64,000 nt of DNA, taken from NCBI RefSeq assembly GCF_040834005.1, contig NZ_CP162129.1:3124001-3188000 (forward strand). Reading direction: 5' to 3'. Positions 44,815 through 55,378 of this stretch are shown in pieces. Both the position numbers and the translations under genes were made by a program. The notes beneath the pieces were generated by a model. It was not told the DNA's origin and did no database searches. It saw nothing but the letters and a program-made list of their open reading frames with translations. The first letter of the stretch is position 1, and each line of letters begins with the position of its first letter. The DNA is from Paenibacillus sp. PL2-23. GTDB lineage: Bacteria > Bacillota > Bacilli > Paenibacillales > Paenibacillaceae.

Positions 44815-47800
44815 TCAAAACAACGATAGCTGGTTCGACTCCGGCAAGCCTCTGAAGCAGCCCATGCCTCCGAGCACCTCGATAATCGTTTTGGTCGCCT
44901 TGGACTTCATCTGGAAATCCTCGATCGACAGAAACTCTCCATCATTCCGCGCCGCCGCGATATTGCGTGCCGCATTGTCGCCGATGCCGGCGATGGCTGC
45001 AAAAGGCGGGATAAGTGAATCGCCGTCCACCTGGAATTTGATGGCGTCGGAGCGATACAGATCAATGGGCTTAAACGAGAAGCCGCGAGCCGTCATCTCC
45101 AGCGACATCTCCAGCTGCGACACCATGTTTTTTTCCTTCGGCGTCGCGTTGAAGCCCTTGGCTTCAATCTCGACCAGCTTCCGGTAGATGGCGTCGTAGC
45201 CCTGGCACAGCAGCTCCAGGTCGAAATCGTCAGCCCGTACGGTGAAATAGGTGGCGTAATATTGAATCGGATAATACAGTTTGAAGAACGCCGTACGCAC
45301 AGCGGATATAACATAAGCGGCCGCGTGCGCCTTCGGGAACATGTATTCAATGCGCAGGCAGGAGTCAATATACCACTGCGGCACCTTGCAGCGCTTCATC
45401 TCATCAATCCACTCCGGCGTGAGGCCCTTGCCCTTCCGCACGCTTTCGGTAATTTTGAAGGCGAGGCCGGCGTCCATGCCCGCTTTGTAGATGAGGTACA
45501 GCATAATGTCGTCGCGGCAGCCAATAACGGTTTTAATGTTGCACGTCCCGTTTTTGATAAGCTCCTGCGCATTCCCGAGCCACACGCCCGTTCCATGCGA
45601 CAGACCGGAGATTTGAAGCAGATCGGCGAAAGAGGACGGCTGCGTCTCCTGCAGCATCTGGCGCACGAACTTCGTCCCCATCTCCGGCACGCCGTAGGTT
45701 GCCACGGAGGACCGGATCTGCTCCGGCATGACGCCAAGCGCTTCCGTGGAATTGAACATGCTCATGACCTTGGGATCATTCATAGGAATGGTCGTGGGAT
45801 CAACGCCGGTCAAATCCTGCAGCATGCGCATCATCGTGGGATCGTCATGGCCGAGAATATCGAGCTTCAGCAGATTTTCATCGAAGGCGTGATAGTCAAA
45901 ATGCGTTGTCTTCCATTCCGCCGACGTATCGTCCGCCGGATACTGTACAGGCGTGACATCCTCCACCTCAATGTAATCCGGCACCACGACGATGCCGCCG
46001 GGATGCTGGCCCGTGCTGCGCTTTACGCCGGTACAGCCGCTCGCCAGCCTCTGGAGCTCCGCCTGGCGCCATTTCTTTTGATGCTCTTCCTCATATTTTT
46101 TGGCGAAGCCATACGCGGTTTTCTCCGCTACTGTGCCGATCGTGCCCGCGCGGTATACGCATTTCTCACCGAACATTTCCTTGGTGAAGTTATGGGCTAT
46201 CGGCTGGTATTCGCCCGAGAAATTCAGATCGATATCGGGAACCTTGTCGCCCTTGAAGCCCAGGAACGTCTCGAACGGTATATCCTGGCCTTCGCCCTTC
46301 ATCGGCTTACCGCACTGCGGGCAATCCTTGGCGGGCAAATCGAAGCCGCTGGGCACGCTGCCGTCGAGGAACCATTCGCTGTGCCTGCATGCCTTGTTGA
46401 GGCACAAATAATGGGCTGGCAGCGGGTTAACCTCCGAAATGCCTAGGAATGTCGCTACGACAGACGAGCCGACGGAGCCCCTGGAGCCTACCAGGTAGCC
46501 GTCGCGATTCGACTTCTTCACCAGCTTCTCGGATATCAGATAGTTGGCGGAGAACTTGTATTTGATAATCGGTACAAGCTCCTTCTCCAACCGATCAATG
46601 ACCACCTGAGGAAGCTCTTCCCCGTACATCGACTTCGCCGTTTCATAACAGGTGTTCCGAATCTCCTCGTCCGCTCCTTCAATGTTGGGAGTGAACAGCT
46701 CCTTCGGGAACATATCATAGCTTTCAAAGCGGTCGGCCAGCTCCGATGTGTTCGTGACGACCACCTCTCGGGCCCGCGCGTCTCCCAGGAATCGGAACTC
46801 CTCCAGCATCTCCTCCGTGGTGCGGAAATGCGCATCGGGCTTGCGCTGGTTTTTGAGCGGACTGAAGCCGGTGATGCCGTGAATCGTAATATCGCGGTAC
46901 ATTTTGTCCCGTGGATTCAAGTAATGCACGTTGCCTGTCGCGATGACCTTCTTGCCAAGCTCGTCTCCGATTTGGCATATGCGTCTCATCGCGTCCTCAA
47001 GCTCCGCTCGGCTGCCCACAAGACCCTTCTCCACCAAATGCATGTAGAAATCGATAGGCTGAATTTCCAGCACGTCGTAGAATTCGGCGACTTCCTTCGC
47101 TTCCTCGTACGATTTGTTCAGCACCGTCTCAAAAAACTCGCCTTTCTCGCAGCCCGATATAACGAGCAGGCCCTCGCGAAGCTCCACCAGCTTGCTTTTG
47201 GGAATGGTGGCAACCTTCTTAAAATATTCGGTATGTGATAAGGAGATAAGCTTAAATAAGTTCTTCTTCCCAGCCGCGTTAAGCGCATAAATATTGCAAT
47301 GGAACGGCCGCTGGTTGGACAGGTCCAGCCCCACGTAATCGTTCAGCTGGTGCAGGTCCTTAATGTTGCGCTCCGCAGCGTCTCCAATCAAGCCGAACAG
47401 CACGCCGCCCAGCGCAATGGAATCGTCAATGGCACGGTGATGATTCTCGAGACTGACCTTGTATTTGTCAGCAAGCGTGTTCAGTCTATGGTTTTTCATG
47501 TTGGGATGAAGAAAGCGAGCGAGCTCCAGCGTATCAAGCACCGGATTCGTTAGCTCCGGCATGCCAATGCCCCTAAGATTGGCCTGAATAAAGCCTATAT
47601 CAAACCTCGCGTTATGGGCAACCAGAATATCGTCGCCGATAAACTCGACGAACTCGCGAAGCTTAGGCTCCAGCTCCGGCGCATCCTTTACCATGTCGTC
47701 GTTAATATTCGTCAGCTGCTGAATATGGTAAGGGATTTTTTCGTGCGGGTTAATGAATGTCGTGAAGCGATCCACTTCTTTCCCTTCGCGCATTCTAACG

Positions 47801-49131
47801 CCCGCAAGCTCGATAATTTTGTTGTTGACGACAGACAGGCCTGTCGTCTCGATATCAAAGACGATATAAGTAGCTGTCGCCATAACCTCGGAGCGAGAGT
47901 GAAGCACCATCGGCACGGCATCGTTCACCACATTGGCTTCCAGACCAAACAGCACCTTCATGCCATGCTTCTTGGCCGCCTTCACGGCATCCGGATAACA
48001 TTGCACATTGCTGTGGTCAGTCACGGCAATCGCCTTATGTCCCCACTTGGCGGCCAGCTTCACATATTCGCCGATCGGCGCGACCGCGTCCATTGTGCTC
48101 ATTGTTGTATGCAGATGGAATTCCACCCGTTTCTCCTCGGCCTTATCCATCCGATCCGGCGGGGATTGTATCTCATGCAGGTCGTTCGGCATCATGACGA
48201 GCTCCGGCTCCTGCATAAACCGGTCATATTCGATACGGCCGCGCGCCTTAACCCATTTGCCGTTCGCCAGCTGGGACAAAATTTTGACGTCCTCCTTCGT
48301 CTTGGCGAACATCTTCATGGCAATGGAATCGGTAAAATCCGTTACATTGAACGTAAACAGCGTGCTGCCGTTGCGAAGCTCCTTCACATCCAGACCAAAT
48401 ACGGCGCCCTGCACCGTAATCTTCTTCTCCTCGTCCTGAATCCTCATCAGGGGAACGGCTTCCTCGCGAATGTCGTAGCCTACCGCCAGACGAACAGCTT
48501 CTTCGCCATCCTCCTCCGCGGAGGCTGATTCCACCTGCGCGTCGGCCATAAGCTGCTGTACGACGTTGCGCTCTTCTAACACAATTTTTTGCTGAAATTC
48601 CTCATACATGTCCGCCCGGGCTTCGCCTACGATCATTTTCACTTTGCAATCGCGGTCGAAATTCGTTTTGTAGAAAGCTGAGATGGCCTCATCTACCTGC
48701 TTCTTCCGCGCAAGCTCCAGACCCGTGGCATCCATAAGCGATAAAGTAATCAGGTCGCCCTGCGCTTCTATGGAGGCCTTCATCAGCCATCCGTTGACAG
48801 ACGCGATTTCACGCTGCGCCCATTCCATGAACAGCGGCCAATATTGGAGCACGATATTTTCCGTCTCGACAACGGGATCGTATATGAATACAAAGGCTGC
48901 CGCCGCAATATGCTCGAATTTCTTCCGCACGGACTGGCATAACCCATTATAGGCTTGTAAAGGAACCATGGACGTTTTGCGGATGCAAAACGTCCATTCT
49001 CTGTTTGTGCTGCTGACGATAACTTGATCGATATATCCATCTTGAAAATAAGTCTGTACAAGCTCATGCGGCAGCCCCGCTTGCTGCAGGAGCAGCTCGA
49101 AGCGCTGACGCTTGTCGCCGGTTTGGCTCAT
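44815..49131 (-). CDS. polC: DNA polymerase III PolC (Gram-positive replicative polymerase)
   Basis: 1438 residues. Order: N-terminal domains and OB fold (to ~330), PHP domain (EFHLHTTMSTMD) split by the DnaQ-like 3'-5' exonuclease (VFDIETTGL, DDILVAHNARFDIGFI, HRAIDDS), a zinc-binding element (CLNKAC and CPQCGKPM), then the catalytic domain (DIDLNFSGEYQP). ATG 49131 follows AGGAG by 9 nt; an upstream in-frame start inside the site is rejected. Confidence 0.97.
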   Translation of the reverse strand: MSQTGDKRQRFELLLQQAGLPHELVQTYFQDGYIDQVIVSSTNREWTFCIRKTSMVPLQAYNGLCQSVRKKFEHIAAAAFVFIYDPVVETENIVLQYWPLFMEWAQREIASVNGWLMKASIEAQGDLITLSLMDATGLELARKKQVDEAISAFYKTNFDRDCKVKMIVGEARADMYEEFQQKIVLEERNVVQQLMADAQVESASAEEDGEEAVRLAVGYDIREEAVPLMRIQDEEKKITVQGAVFGLDVKELRNGSTLFTFNVTDFTDSIAMKMFAKTKEDVKILSQLANGKWVKARGRIEYDRFMQEPELVMMPNDLHEIQSPPDRMDKAEEKRVEFHLHTTMSTMDAVAPIGEYVKLAAKWGHKAIAVTDHSNVQCYPDAVKAAKKHGMKVLFGLEANVVNDAVPMVLHSRSEVMATATYIVFDIETTGLSVVNNKIIELAGVRMREGKEVDRFTTFINPHEKIPYHIQQLTNINDDMVKDAPELEPKLREFVEFIGDDILVAHNARFDIGFIQANLRGIGMPELTNPVLDTLELARFLHPNMKNHRLNTLADKYKVSLENHHRAIDDSIALGGVLFGLIGDAAERNIKDLHQLNDYVGLDLSNQRPFHCNIYALNAAGKKNLFKLISLSHTEYFKKVATIPKSKLVELREGLLVISGCEKGEFFETVLNKSYEEAKEVAEFYDVLEIQPIDFYMHLVEKGLVGSRAELEDAMRRICQIGDELGKKVIATGNVHYLNPRDKMYRDITIHGITGFSPLKNQRKPDAHFRTTEEMLEEFRFLGDARAREVVVTNTSELADRFESYDMFPKELFTPNIEGADEEIRNTCYETAKSMYGEELPQVVIDRLEKELVPIIKYKFSANYLISEKLVKKSNRDGYLVGSRGSVGSSVVATFLGISEVNPLPAHYLCLNKACRHSEWFLDGSVPSGFDLPAKDCPQCGKPMKGEGQDIPFETFLGFKGDKVPDIDLNFSGEYQPIAHNFTKEMFGEKCVYRAGTIGTVAEKTAYGFAKKYEEEHQKKWRQAELQRLASGCTGVKRSTGQHPGGIVVVPDYIEVEDVTPVQYPADDTSAEWKTTHFDYHAFDENLLKLDILGHDDPTMMRMLQDLTGVDPTTIPMNDPKVMSMFNSTEALGVMPEQIRSSVATYGVPEMGTKFVRQMLQETQPSSFADLLQISGLSHGTGVWLGNAQELIKNGTCNIKTVIGCRDDIMLYLIYKAGMDAGLAFKITESVRKGKGLTPEWIDEMKRCKVPQWYIDSCLRIEYMFPKAHAAAYVISAVRTAFFKLYYPIQYYATYFTVRADDFDLELLCQGYDAIYRKLVEIEAKGFNATPKEKNMVSQLEMSLEMTARGFSFKPIDLYRSDAIKFQVDGDSLIPPFAAIAGIGDNAARNIAAARNDGEFLSIEDFQMKSKATKTIIEVLGGMGCFRGLPESNQLSLF

Positions 49132-49165
49132 TGCTGTCAACTCCTGTCCGAACCGAAAGCAGTTC

Positions 49166-50614
49166 TTAATAGGCGCGCGCGAATACGACGGTGTGCTTGG
49201 CTTCGTCGCCGCATACTAGGCAGGACGGCTTCGAGACGGAGGGCTCGAACGGAATGTTGCGGCTCGTTGCTCCCGTCTCCTCTTTCACTTGCTTCTCGCA
49301 TGCTGCTGATCCACACCAGCCAGCTTCCACAAAGCCGCGCTGCTCCTCCAGGAAAGCCTTCATCTCATCCAGCGTGTCGACGGCCCTGGAATTGGCTTCG
49401 CGGAAGGACTTGGCGCGGACATACATCTCCTGCTGCGTCTCCTCCAGCATCTTCTCGACCTCAGCCACCAGGCTATCCTGCTTCACAATTCGCTTCTCGC
49501 CGGTAATGCGGGATACCAATACAACAACGCCATTGTCCATATCACGAGGTCCAAGCTCCAGGCGAAGAGGAACGCCGCGCATCTCATATTCGTTGAACTT
49601 CCAGCCAGGGCTAACGTCAGAACGGTCATCAACCTTAACCCGTACGCCGGCCTTTTTCAATTCCGCGTACAGCTCGTCCACTCTGCCCACCACCTGCTCT
49701 CGGGTTTTTGGCGGTCCGATTGGAATCATAATGACTTGTGTAGGTGCAACCTTCGGAGGCAGCGCCAGGCCGCGGTCATCGCCGTGAACCATAATAAGCG
49801 CGCCGATCAGCCGCGTGCTGACGCCCCAGGAGGTGGTATGGGCATACTGCAGCGTATTTTCGCGATCCAAATATTTAATATCGAACGCAACAGCGAACTT
49901 ATTGCCGAGATAATGAGAGGTTCCCGCTTGAACGGCTCGTCCGTCCTTCATCATCGCTTCGATGGAATAGGTATCGACGGCGCCGGCGAAGCGCTCGGAC
50001 GGCGTTTTTTCACCACGGATAACCGGTATGGCTAGAAACTCCTCGACAAAGCTGGTGTATACATCCAGCATTTGCATCGTTTCCTGGCGGGCCTCCTCCT
50101 CGGTTTCATGCGCGGTATGGCCCTCCTGCCACAGGAATTCGCTTGTGCGAAGGAACGGCAGCGTCCGCTTCTCCCAGCGGACAACATTCGCCCACTGGTT
50201 AATGAGCAAGGGCAGATCGCGGTAGGATTGAATCCACTTCGCGTACATATGTCCAATCATCGTCTCGGAGGTTGGGCGAATAGCCAGACGCTCCTCCAGC
50301 TTCTCGCCTGCCGCCTCCGTTACCCACGGCAGCTCGGGGTTGAAGCCTTCAACGTGCTCCTTCTCCTTCTGGAAGAAGCTCTCCGGAATGAAGAGGGGGA
50401 AATACGCGTTGCGATGCCCTGTCTCCTTGAAGCGGCGATCCAGATCTCGCTGAATATTTTCCCACAGCTCATAGCCTTCCGGACGGAACACGATGCAGCC
50501 ACGCACTGGCGAATAATCCATAAGCTCCGCTTTTTTGATGACATCGATATACCATCTTGAGAAATCTTCGCTTTGCGGCGTAATTTCAGTAACAAATCCT
50601 TTTTCCTTGGACAT
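49166..50614 (-). CDS. proS: Prolyl-tRNA synthetase, short archaeal/eukaryotic-like type
   Basis: A 482-residue class II synthetase. Class motifs: RPTSETMIGHMYAKWIQSYRDLP, the motif-2 loop FLRTSEFLWQEGHTAH, and GDDRGLALPP. There is no YbaK-type editing insertion, and a C-terminal zinc-like domain is present (WCGSAACE...SCLVCGDEAKH), ending in tyrosine as in archaeal/eukaryotic ProRS. It sits where B. subtilis keeps the long bacterial type. The ribosome binding site GGGGAG lies 13 nt from ATG, within the end of rseP. Confidence 0.93.
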   Translation of the reverse strand: MSKEKGFVTEITPQSEDFSRWYIDVIKKAELMDYSPVRGCIVFRPEGYELWENIQRDLDRRFKETGHRNAYFPLFIPESFFQKEKEHVEGFNPELPWVTEAAGEKLEERLAIRPTSETMIGHMYAKWIQSYRDLPLLINQWANVVRWEKRTLPFLRTSEFLWQEGHTAHETEEEARQETMQMLDVYTSFVEEFLAIPVIRGEKTPSERFAGAVDTYSIEAMMKDGRAVQAGTSHYLGNKFAVAFDIKYLDRENTLQYAHTTSWGVSTRLIGALIMVHGDDRGLALPPKVAPTQVIMIPIGPPKTREQVVGRVDELYAELKKAGVRVKVDDRSDVSPGWKFNEYEMRGVPLRLELGPRDMDNGVVVLVSRITGEKRIVKQDSLVAEVEKMLEETQQEMYVRAKSFREANSRAVDTLDEMKAFLEEQRGFVEAGWCGSAACEKQVKEETGATSRNIPFEPSVSKPSCLVCGDEAKHTVVFARAY

Positions 50615-50624
50615 GGGCGACAGA

Positions 50625-51899
50625 CTACTCCCCTCGAACTAATCGTAAAATATCGTTATAGGTGACCGCGACCATAAGCAGCATAAGCATCGCGAAGCCT
50701 ACAAAATGAACCATGCTTTCTTTGTTAGGATCAATCGGCTTTCTTCTTACGGCCTCCAGGCCGAGGAAGATAAGGCGGCTTCCGTCCAGCGCCGGTACTG
50801 GAAGCAGGTTGAATATGCCCAAATACAAGCTGAGCAGCGCCGTCCAGGAAGTGAGCTGCGCGATGCCCTTCTTCGCGATTTCGGCGGTCACATTCGCAGT
50901 CCGCACAGGACCTCCCAGATCATCGAACTGGAATTGGCCTGTAATCAGCATTTTGAAGCTTTCAAAAATAAATTCCGTGCTAACCTTCATCAGCTCGGCA
51001 GCGCGAGCAATCGTCTCTCCGAAGGTCGCGGAGCGTGTAGGCGGTGAAGCGCTGATGCCTACCTTGCCTGCTCCTTCCTCATTCGCTCTAGGCGTAATTT
51101 GGAAGCTGAGCGGCTCCCCATCCCGAAGCACATTGATTTCAACAGGCACGCCGGGCGACTTGCCGATGATATCAATCATCTTCCCGAGATCGGCACCTAT
51201 CTTCTCGCCGTTTACGGTATCGACGATGTCGCCTTGGCGCAGATCCACTCCTGCTGCGGGCATGCCGCTTTCGATCGAACGAATAATGAGCTTATCCGGA
51301 TTGTCAACCGGCATGCCCACCATCTGGGCATACACAGCATACAAGACAAACGCCAGAATAAAGTTCATCATGGGTCCGGCGAAGATCGCCATGGCCCGCT
51401 TGCGCACAGGCTTGCTGCCGAAATGTCTGTCAATCGGCGCAATCTGCGTATCCTTCCCTCTGGAAACGACAAGAGCCTGCGGGTGTACCGAGAAGCTTTC
51501 GGATTCTCCCTCAACCAGCAGGTTCATGGAAAGCGCGCGCTCCAAATCAACCCGCTCCACCTCGCCGCGAACGGTACCCGTTCTCTCGTCCAGCCTGTCG
51601 AGGTAAATACGTGTAATTTGATTATCCTTCAGCTTAACGGCAACGGTCTGTCCCGGCTGAACCTCTACAAGCTCCGGATCCTCGCCCGCCATTCGGACGA
51701 AGCCGCCGGCTGGTATAAGCCTCAGCGTATATCTGGTTTCGCCTCGTTTGACGGAGAACAGCTTCGGACCAAAGCCGATCGCAAACTCTCTCACTAGGAT
51801 GCCTGCGCGTTTGGCGAAAAAATAATGCCCCCATTCATGAATGGTGACAATGACGAAAAACACGAGCACTGTCGACAAAACGACCCCAATCATTCCCAT
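50625..51899 (-). CDS. rseP: Site-2 intramembrane metalloprotease RseP (RasP-like)
   Basis: A 424-residue S2P protease: HEWGH zinc motif in the first membrane helix, AGPMMNFILAF, a PDZ domain (PAAGVDLRQGDIVDTVNGE), and the NLLPVPALDGSR motif with the third ligand in a late helix. It cleaves anti-sigma factors and signal-peptide remnants within the membrane. Context dxr-rseP-proS is usual for Bacillales. Confidence 0.95.
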   Translation of the reverse strand: MGMIGVVLSTVLVFFVIVTIHEWGHYFFAKRAGILVREFAIGFGPKLFSVKRGETRYTLRLIPAGGFVRMAGEDPELVEVQPGQTVAVKLKDNQITRIYLDRLDERTGTVRGEVERVDLERALSMNLLVEGESESFSVHPQALVVSRGKDTQIAPIDRHFGSKPVRKRAMAIFAGPMMNFILAFVLYAVYAQMVGMPVDNPDKLIIRSIESGMPAAGVDLRQGDIVDTVNGEKIGADLGKMIDIIGKSPGVPVEINVLRDGEPLSFQITPRANEEGAGKVGISASPPTRSATFGETIARAAELMKVSTEFIFESFKMLITGQFQFDDLGGPVRTANVTAEIAKKGIAQLTSWTALLSLYLGIFNLLPVPALDGSRLIFLGLEAVRRKPIDPNKESMVHFVGFAMLMLLMVAVTYNDILRLVRGE

Positions 51900-51987
51900 T
51901 GCAGTGTTGCCCCCTGTTCGTTACGGCCTGTACATAGATTATCATTATTCTCCCGCCCGATACAAGAGAACCACTATTTCGCCATGA

Positions 51988-53127
51988 TCAAACCGTTGAT
52001 GCCAGGTGCCGTGCCCACTTGTCCACTTCGTTGATGGCTTCTAGATCGTGCAGCTCGCAAGGATCGTGCCGCTCCACCACCGTCTCGATCACACGCTCGA
52101 TGTCCAGAAACGTAATTTCGTCATTCAAGAAACGAGCGACCGCCACTTCGTTGGCCGCGTTATAGACAGCCGGCGCCGATTGTCCCATTCGTCCGCAGGC
52201 ATAAGCCATACGGAGACAAGGGTACCGCTCCTCATCCATCGCCCGAAAGTGCAGTTTGCCAATATCTGCCAGGCTAAGCCGCTCTGTAGGCGTCGGCATA
52301 CGCTCTGGATAGGTCAAGGCGTACTGAATCGGCACACGCATGTCAGGCATGCCTAATTGCGCGATGATGCTATGGTCTATGTACTCAACAAAGGAGTGAA
52401 TTATGCTCTCCGGATGAATAAGAACATGGATCTGATCGTAGGAGAGATTGAACAGCCATCTCGCCTCAATGACCTCCAGACCCTTGTTGACCATCGTGGC
52501 GGAATCAATGGTAATCTTGGCGCCCATCGACCAATTGGGATGATTAAGCGCCTCTGCTACGGTAACACCCTCAAGCTCGGCTCTCGTCCGATCGCGGAAC
52601 GAGCCGCCTGAAGCGGTCAGTGTAATCCCCAGCACATCGGCTCTTCTCTCACCGTTCAAGCATTGGAACAATGCCGAATGCTCGCTGTCGATAGGAAGAA
52701 TCGATACGCCTCTCTGGCGTGCCCGCTCCATAACAAGATGGCCGGCGGTTACAAGGGTCTCCTTATTCGCGAGCCCAATCATTTTGCCCGCGTCAATAGC
52801 CGCCATTGTCGCAGGCAAGCCGCGGCTCCCGACAATAGCGGTAACGACCGTATCGGCATCGGTGCCGGCAGCTACCTCAATCAAGCCTTCTTCGCCGAAT
52901 ACAACCTTCGTGCCCGCTGGCAGATGAGGCCTTGCTTCCTCCGCCAGCTCCCTGGACGCCAGGCTCACGATTGCCGGTCTAAATTCTTGAGCCTGCTGGA
53001 CAGCCAAGTCGACATTCCGCCCTGCGGAAATGCCCGTTACCCGGAATTGCTCAGGATGATGCCGGACGATGTCCAGCGTCTGCGTCCCGATCGAGCCGGT
53101 GGAGCCTAATACCGCGATTTGTTTCAA
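51988..53127 (-). CDS. dxr: 1-deoxy-D-xylulose-5-phosphate reductoisomerase
   Basis: A 379-residue NADPH-dependent MEP-pathway enzyme (VLGSTGSIGTQTLDI, GLANKETLVTAGHLVM, PIDSEHSALFQCL, TASGGSFRD, YNAANEVAVARFL). TTG at 53127 is chosen because GGAGGGG is 6 nt upstream and the product begins MKQIAVLG. An 88-bp gap without visible signals separates it from rseP. Confidence 0.96.
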   Translation of the reverse strand: MKQIAVLGSTGSIGTQTLDIVRHHPEQFRVTGISAGRNVDLAVQQAQEFRPAIVSLASRELAEEARPHLPAGTKVVFGEEGLIEVAAGTDADTVVTAIVGSRGLPATMAAIDAGKMIGLANKETLVTAGHLVMERARQRGVSILPIDSEHSALFQCLNGERRADVLGITLTASGGSFRDRTRAELEGVTVAEALNHPNWSMGAKITIDSATMVNKGLEVIEARWLFNLSYDQIHVLIHPESIIHSFVEYIDHSIIAQLGMPDMRVPIQYALTYPERMPTPTERLSLADIGKLHFRAMDEERYPCLRMAYACGRMGQSAPAVYNAANEVAVARFLNDEITFLDIERVIETVVERHDPCELHDLEAINEVDKWARHLASTV

Positions 53128-53145
53128 CACAATCCCCTCCACAAC

Positions 53146-53940
53146 CTATACAGGGATCAGTTCCAAAAGCAGGAGCAGCGGGAACACGATCAGCCAGCTG
53201 TCGCAGCGATCGAGTACGCCACCATGGCCTGGAAGCAGCGTTCCCGTATCTTTAATGTTTCGAACACGTTTGTATGCGGATTGAATCAGATCGCCGAATT
53301 GACCCGCGACAGCCGCAAGGACGCCAATGACCAACGCTTTGGCCACTGTAATGACTTCTGGTTTGAATAACGCGAACACTACAGCAACCAGAAGCGCCAG
53401 CAGCACACCGCCAAGCGCACCCTCGATGGTCTTGTTCGGACTGATGGACGGCCACAGCTTTCGCTTGCCAATCGCTCTTCCTACGAAATAAGCCCCTACG
53501 TCCGAAGCCCAGATGCAGCCGAAGGATAGGAACGACCAGAACAAACCATGATCATCTACAGCGCGCACTGTAATCATAGCCGCAAAGCCGTAACCGACGT
53601 AGAGAGCGCCAAGCAGCATGAGCGCGGCACCGTCAATGCTTGTTTCGTTTTTGGTAACGACGGTGATGGACAGCAGCAGAAACGCCAGCATCCAGATGAT
53701 AGTCAGCGGTCCAGGCAGGCTGATCCCCCACGCCTCCCAAGGCAAGGTGAAATAAAGCACGCCCGCAAAGCCAAGCACGGAGGCTGGATGGGACAGCTTG
53801 AAGCCGTTCATTCTTGCATATTCGGCAAATCCGATAATCGCCAGCAGCACAAGCAGTCCAGTATAGAACGCTCCGCCGATAACGGCTAGACCTACAAACA
53901 ACGCGCCTGCGATAATACCCGTAACCAATCGTTGTTTCAA
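53146..53940 (-). CDS. cdsA: Phosphatidate cytidylyltransferase (CDP-diacylglycerol synthase)
   Basis: A 264-residue polytopic membrane enzyme making CDP-diacylglycerol. The signature is the stretch from SAYKRVRNIKDTG to LPGHGGVLDRCDS. TTG start with GGAGAGTG upstream. It follows uppS by 27 bp; pgsA, which uses its product, is elsewhere in the window. Confidence 0.95.
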   Translation of the reverse strand: MKQRLVTGIIAGALFVGLAVIGGAFYTGLLVLLAIIGFAEYARMNGFKLSHPASVLGFAGVLYFTLPWEAWGISLPGPLTIIWMLAFLLLSITVVTKNETSIDGAALMLLGALYVGYGFAAMITVRAVDDHGLFWSFLSFGCIWASDVGAYFVGRAIGKRKLWPSISPNKTIEGALGGVLLALLVAVVFALFKPEVITVAKALVIGVLAAVAGQFGDLIQSAYKRVRNIKDTGTLLPGHGGVLDRCDSWLIVFPLLLLLELIPV

Positions 53941-53967
53941 AATACAGTCACTCTCCGTCAGATGAAG

Positions 53968-54732
53968 CTATAATCCGCCATACCTTCTGGCCCTGCGCTG
54001 ATATTGGCCAATCGCTTCATAAAAGTGCTTTTCCGAAAATTCCGGCCAATACACATCCGTAAACCATAATTCGCTGTACGCCAACTGCCATAACATAAAA
54101 TTGCTGAGACGCAGCTCGCCGCTTGTACGGATTAACAAATCCGGATCTGGCAGCCCGCTGGAAAGCAGCCGCGATGACATGGCTTCCTCATCAATATCAT
54201 CAATGGACAGGACCCCAGTCTTCACATCGGAGGCCATGTCGCGAATGGCGTTCACCATCTCCATCCGGCTGCCGTAATTAAGGGCAAAGTTAAGGATGAG
54301 ACCCGTGTTGCCCGCGGTTTTCGTAATCGCTTCCTCCAGCGCGCTAAGCGTATGCGGCGGAAGATTGTCGCGGGAGCCCATCATACGGACCTGAACGTTA
54401 TTGGCGATGAGTTCGTCTAATTCAATTTCGATAAATTGCTGCGGAAGCTTCATAAGAAACTCCACCTCCGCTTTTGGCCTCTTCCAATTCTCCGTTGAAA
54501 AGGCGTACATCGTCAAATATTTGATGCCAAGCCGATCTGCGGCAATGGTTATGCGCTTCACTGTCTTCATCCCGGAATGATGACCTGCCACGCGCGGCAA
54601 GCCGCGCTTCCTCGCCCATCTTCCGTTGCCGTCCATAATGATGGCCACATGGACAGGTATATTATCTGTTGACAGCGAAGCGGCAGTCGGCGAGGATGAA
54701 AGGCCCAGCTTGGCCCATAGTCGCTTGATCAT
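53968..54732 (-). CDS. uppS: Undecaprenyl diphosphate synthase (isoprenyl transferase)
   Basis: A 254-residue cis-prenyltransferase: IIMDGNGRWARKRGLPRVAGH, YAFSTENWKRP, and LIRTSGELRLSNFMLWQLAYSE are diagnostic. It makes the lipid carrier for wall synthesis. ATG 54732 lies close after GGGAGGAAG. Confidence 0.96.
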   Translation of the reverse strand: MIKRLWAKLGLSSSPTAASLSTDNIPVHVAIIMDGNGRWARKRGLPRVAGHHSGMKTVKRITIAADRLGIKYLTMYAFSTENWKRPKAEVEFLMKLPQQFIEIELDELIANNVQVRMMGSRDNLPPHTLSALEEAITKTAGNTGLILNFALNYGSRMEMVNAIRDMASDVKTGVLSIDDIDEEAMSSRLLSSGLPDPDLLIRTSGELRLSNFMLWQLAYSELWFTDVYWPEFSEKHFYEAIGQYQRRARRYGGL

Positions 54733-54785
54733 CTTGCTTCCTCCCAACCGAAGGCCTTCATAATGTAAGCATGCATGCGTCTTTA

Positions 54786-54815
54786 AAAACGTAACCCCAC
54801 CTAACGGAGGGGCTT
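54786..54815 (-). terminator. Probable terminator between frr and uppS
   Basis: GC stem CCCCTCC / GGTGGGG with one mismatch, loop GTTA, then TTACGTTTTT. Likely partial, since uppS continues the gene cluster. Confidence 0.6.
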
Positions 54816-54824
54816 TTGGGTCAT

Positions 54825-55378
54825 TTAAACTTCCATAATTTCTTTTTCTTTGGCGGATAACACCTTATCCACTTCCGCAATAAATTTATCCGTCGTCTTC
54901 TGAATATCTTCCTGGTGGCGACGCGATTCGTCTTCGGAAATATCCGTTTTCTCCAGCTTCTTCACGTCGTCGTTGGCGTCGCGTCTAATATTGCGGATCG
55001 CAACCTTGGCTTCTTCGCCGAACTTCTTCGACGCTTTAACCAGCTCCGTACGGCGCTCTTCCGTCAGCGGCGGAACCGAAATACGGATAGCGGAGCCATC
55101 GTTAGAAGGCGTCAGACCCAGATCCGATTTCATTATCGCTTTTTCGATGGCTGCTACTGAAGATTTGTCCCATGGCTGAATCATCAGCGTCCGGGAATCC
55201 GGGGTATTAATGTTCGCCAATTGATTAAGAGGAGTCAAAGCGCCGTAATATTCAACCTGCACACGATCCAGCAAGGCAGGGCTTGCCTTGCCCGCGCGAA
55301 GCGTCGACAGATCGCGTTTGAGAGCGCCAATCGCTTTCTCCATCCGTTCCTCTGCATTTTTTTTAATGGTTTGTGGCA

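Noticed and set aside
46000-48000. PHP domain of PolC interrupted by an exonuclease, at first sight a gene fusion.
   Set aside because: This is the normal layout of Gram-positive PolC.
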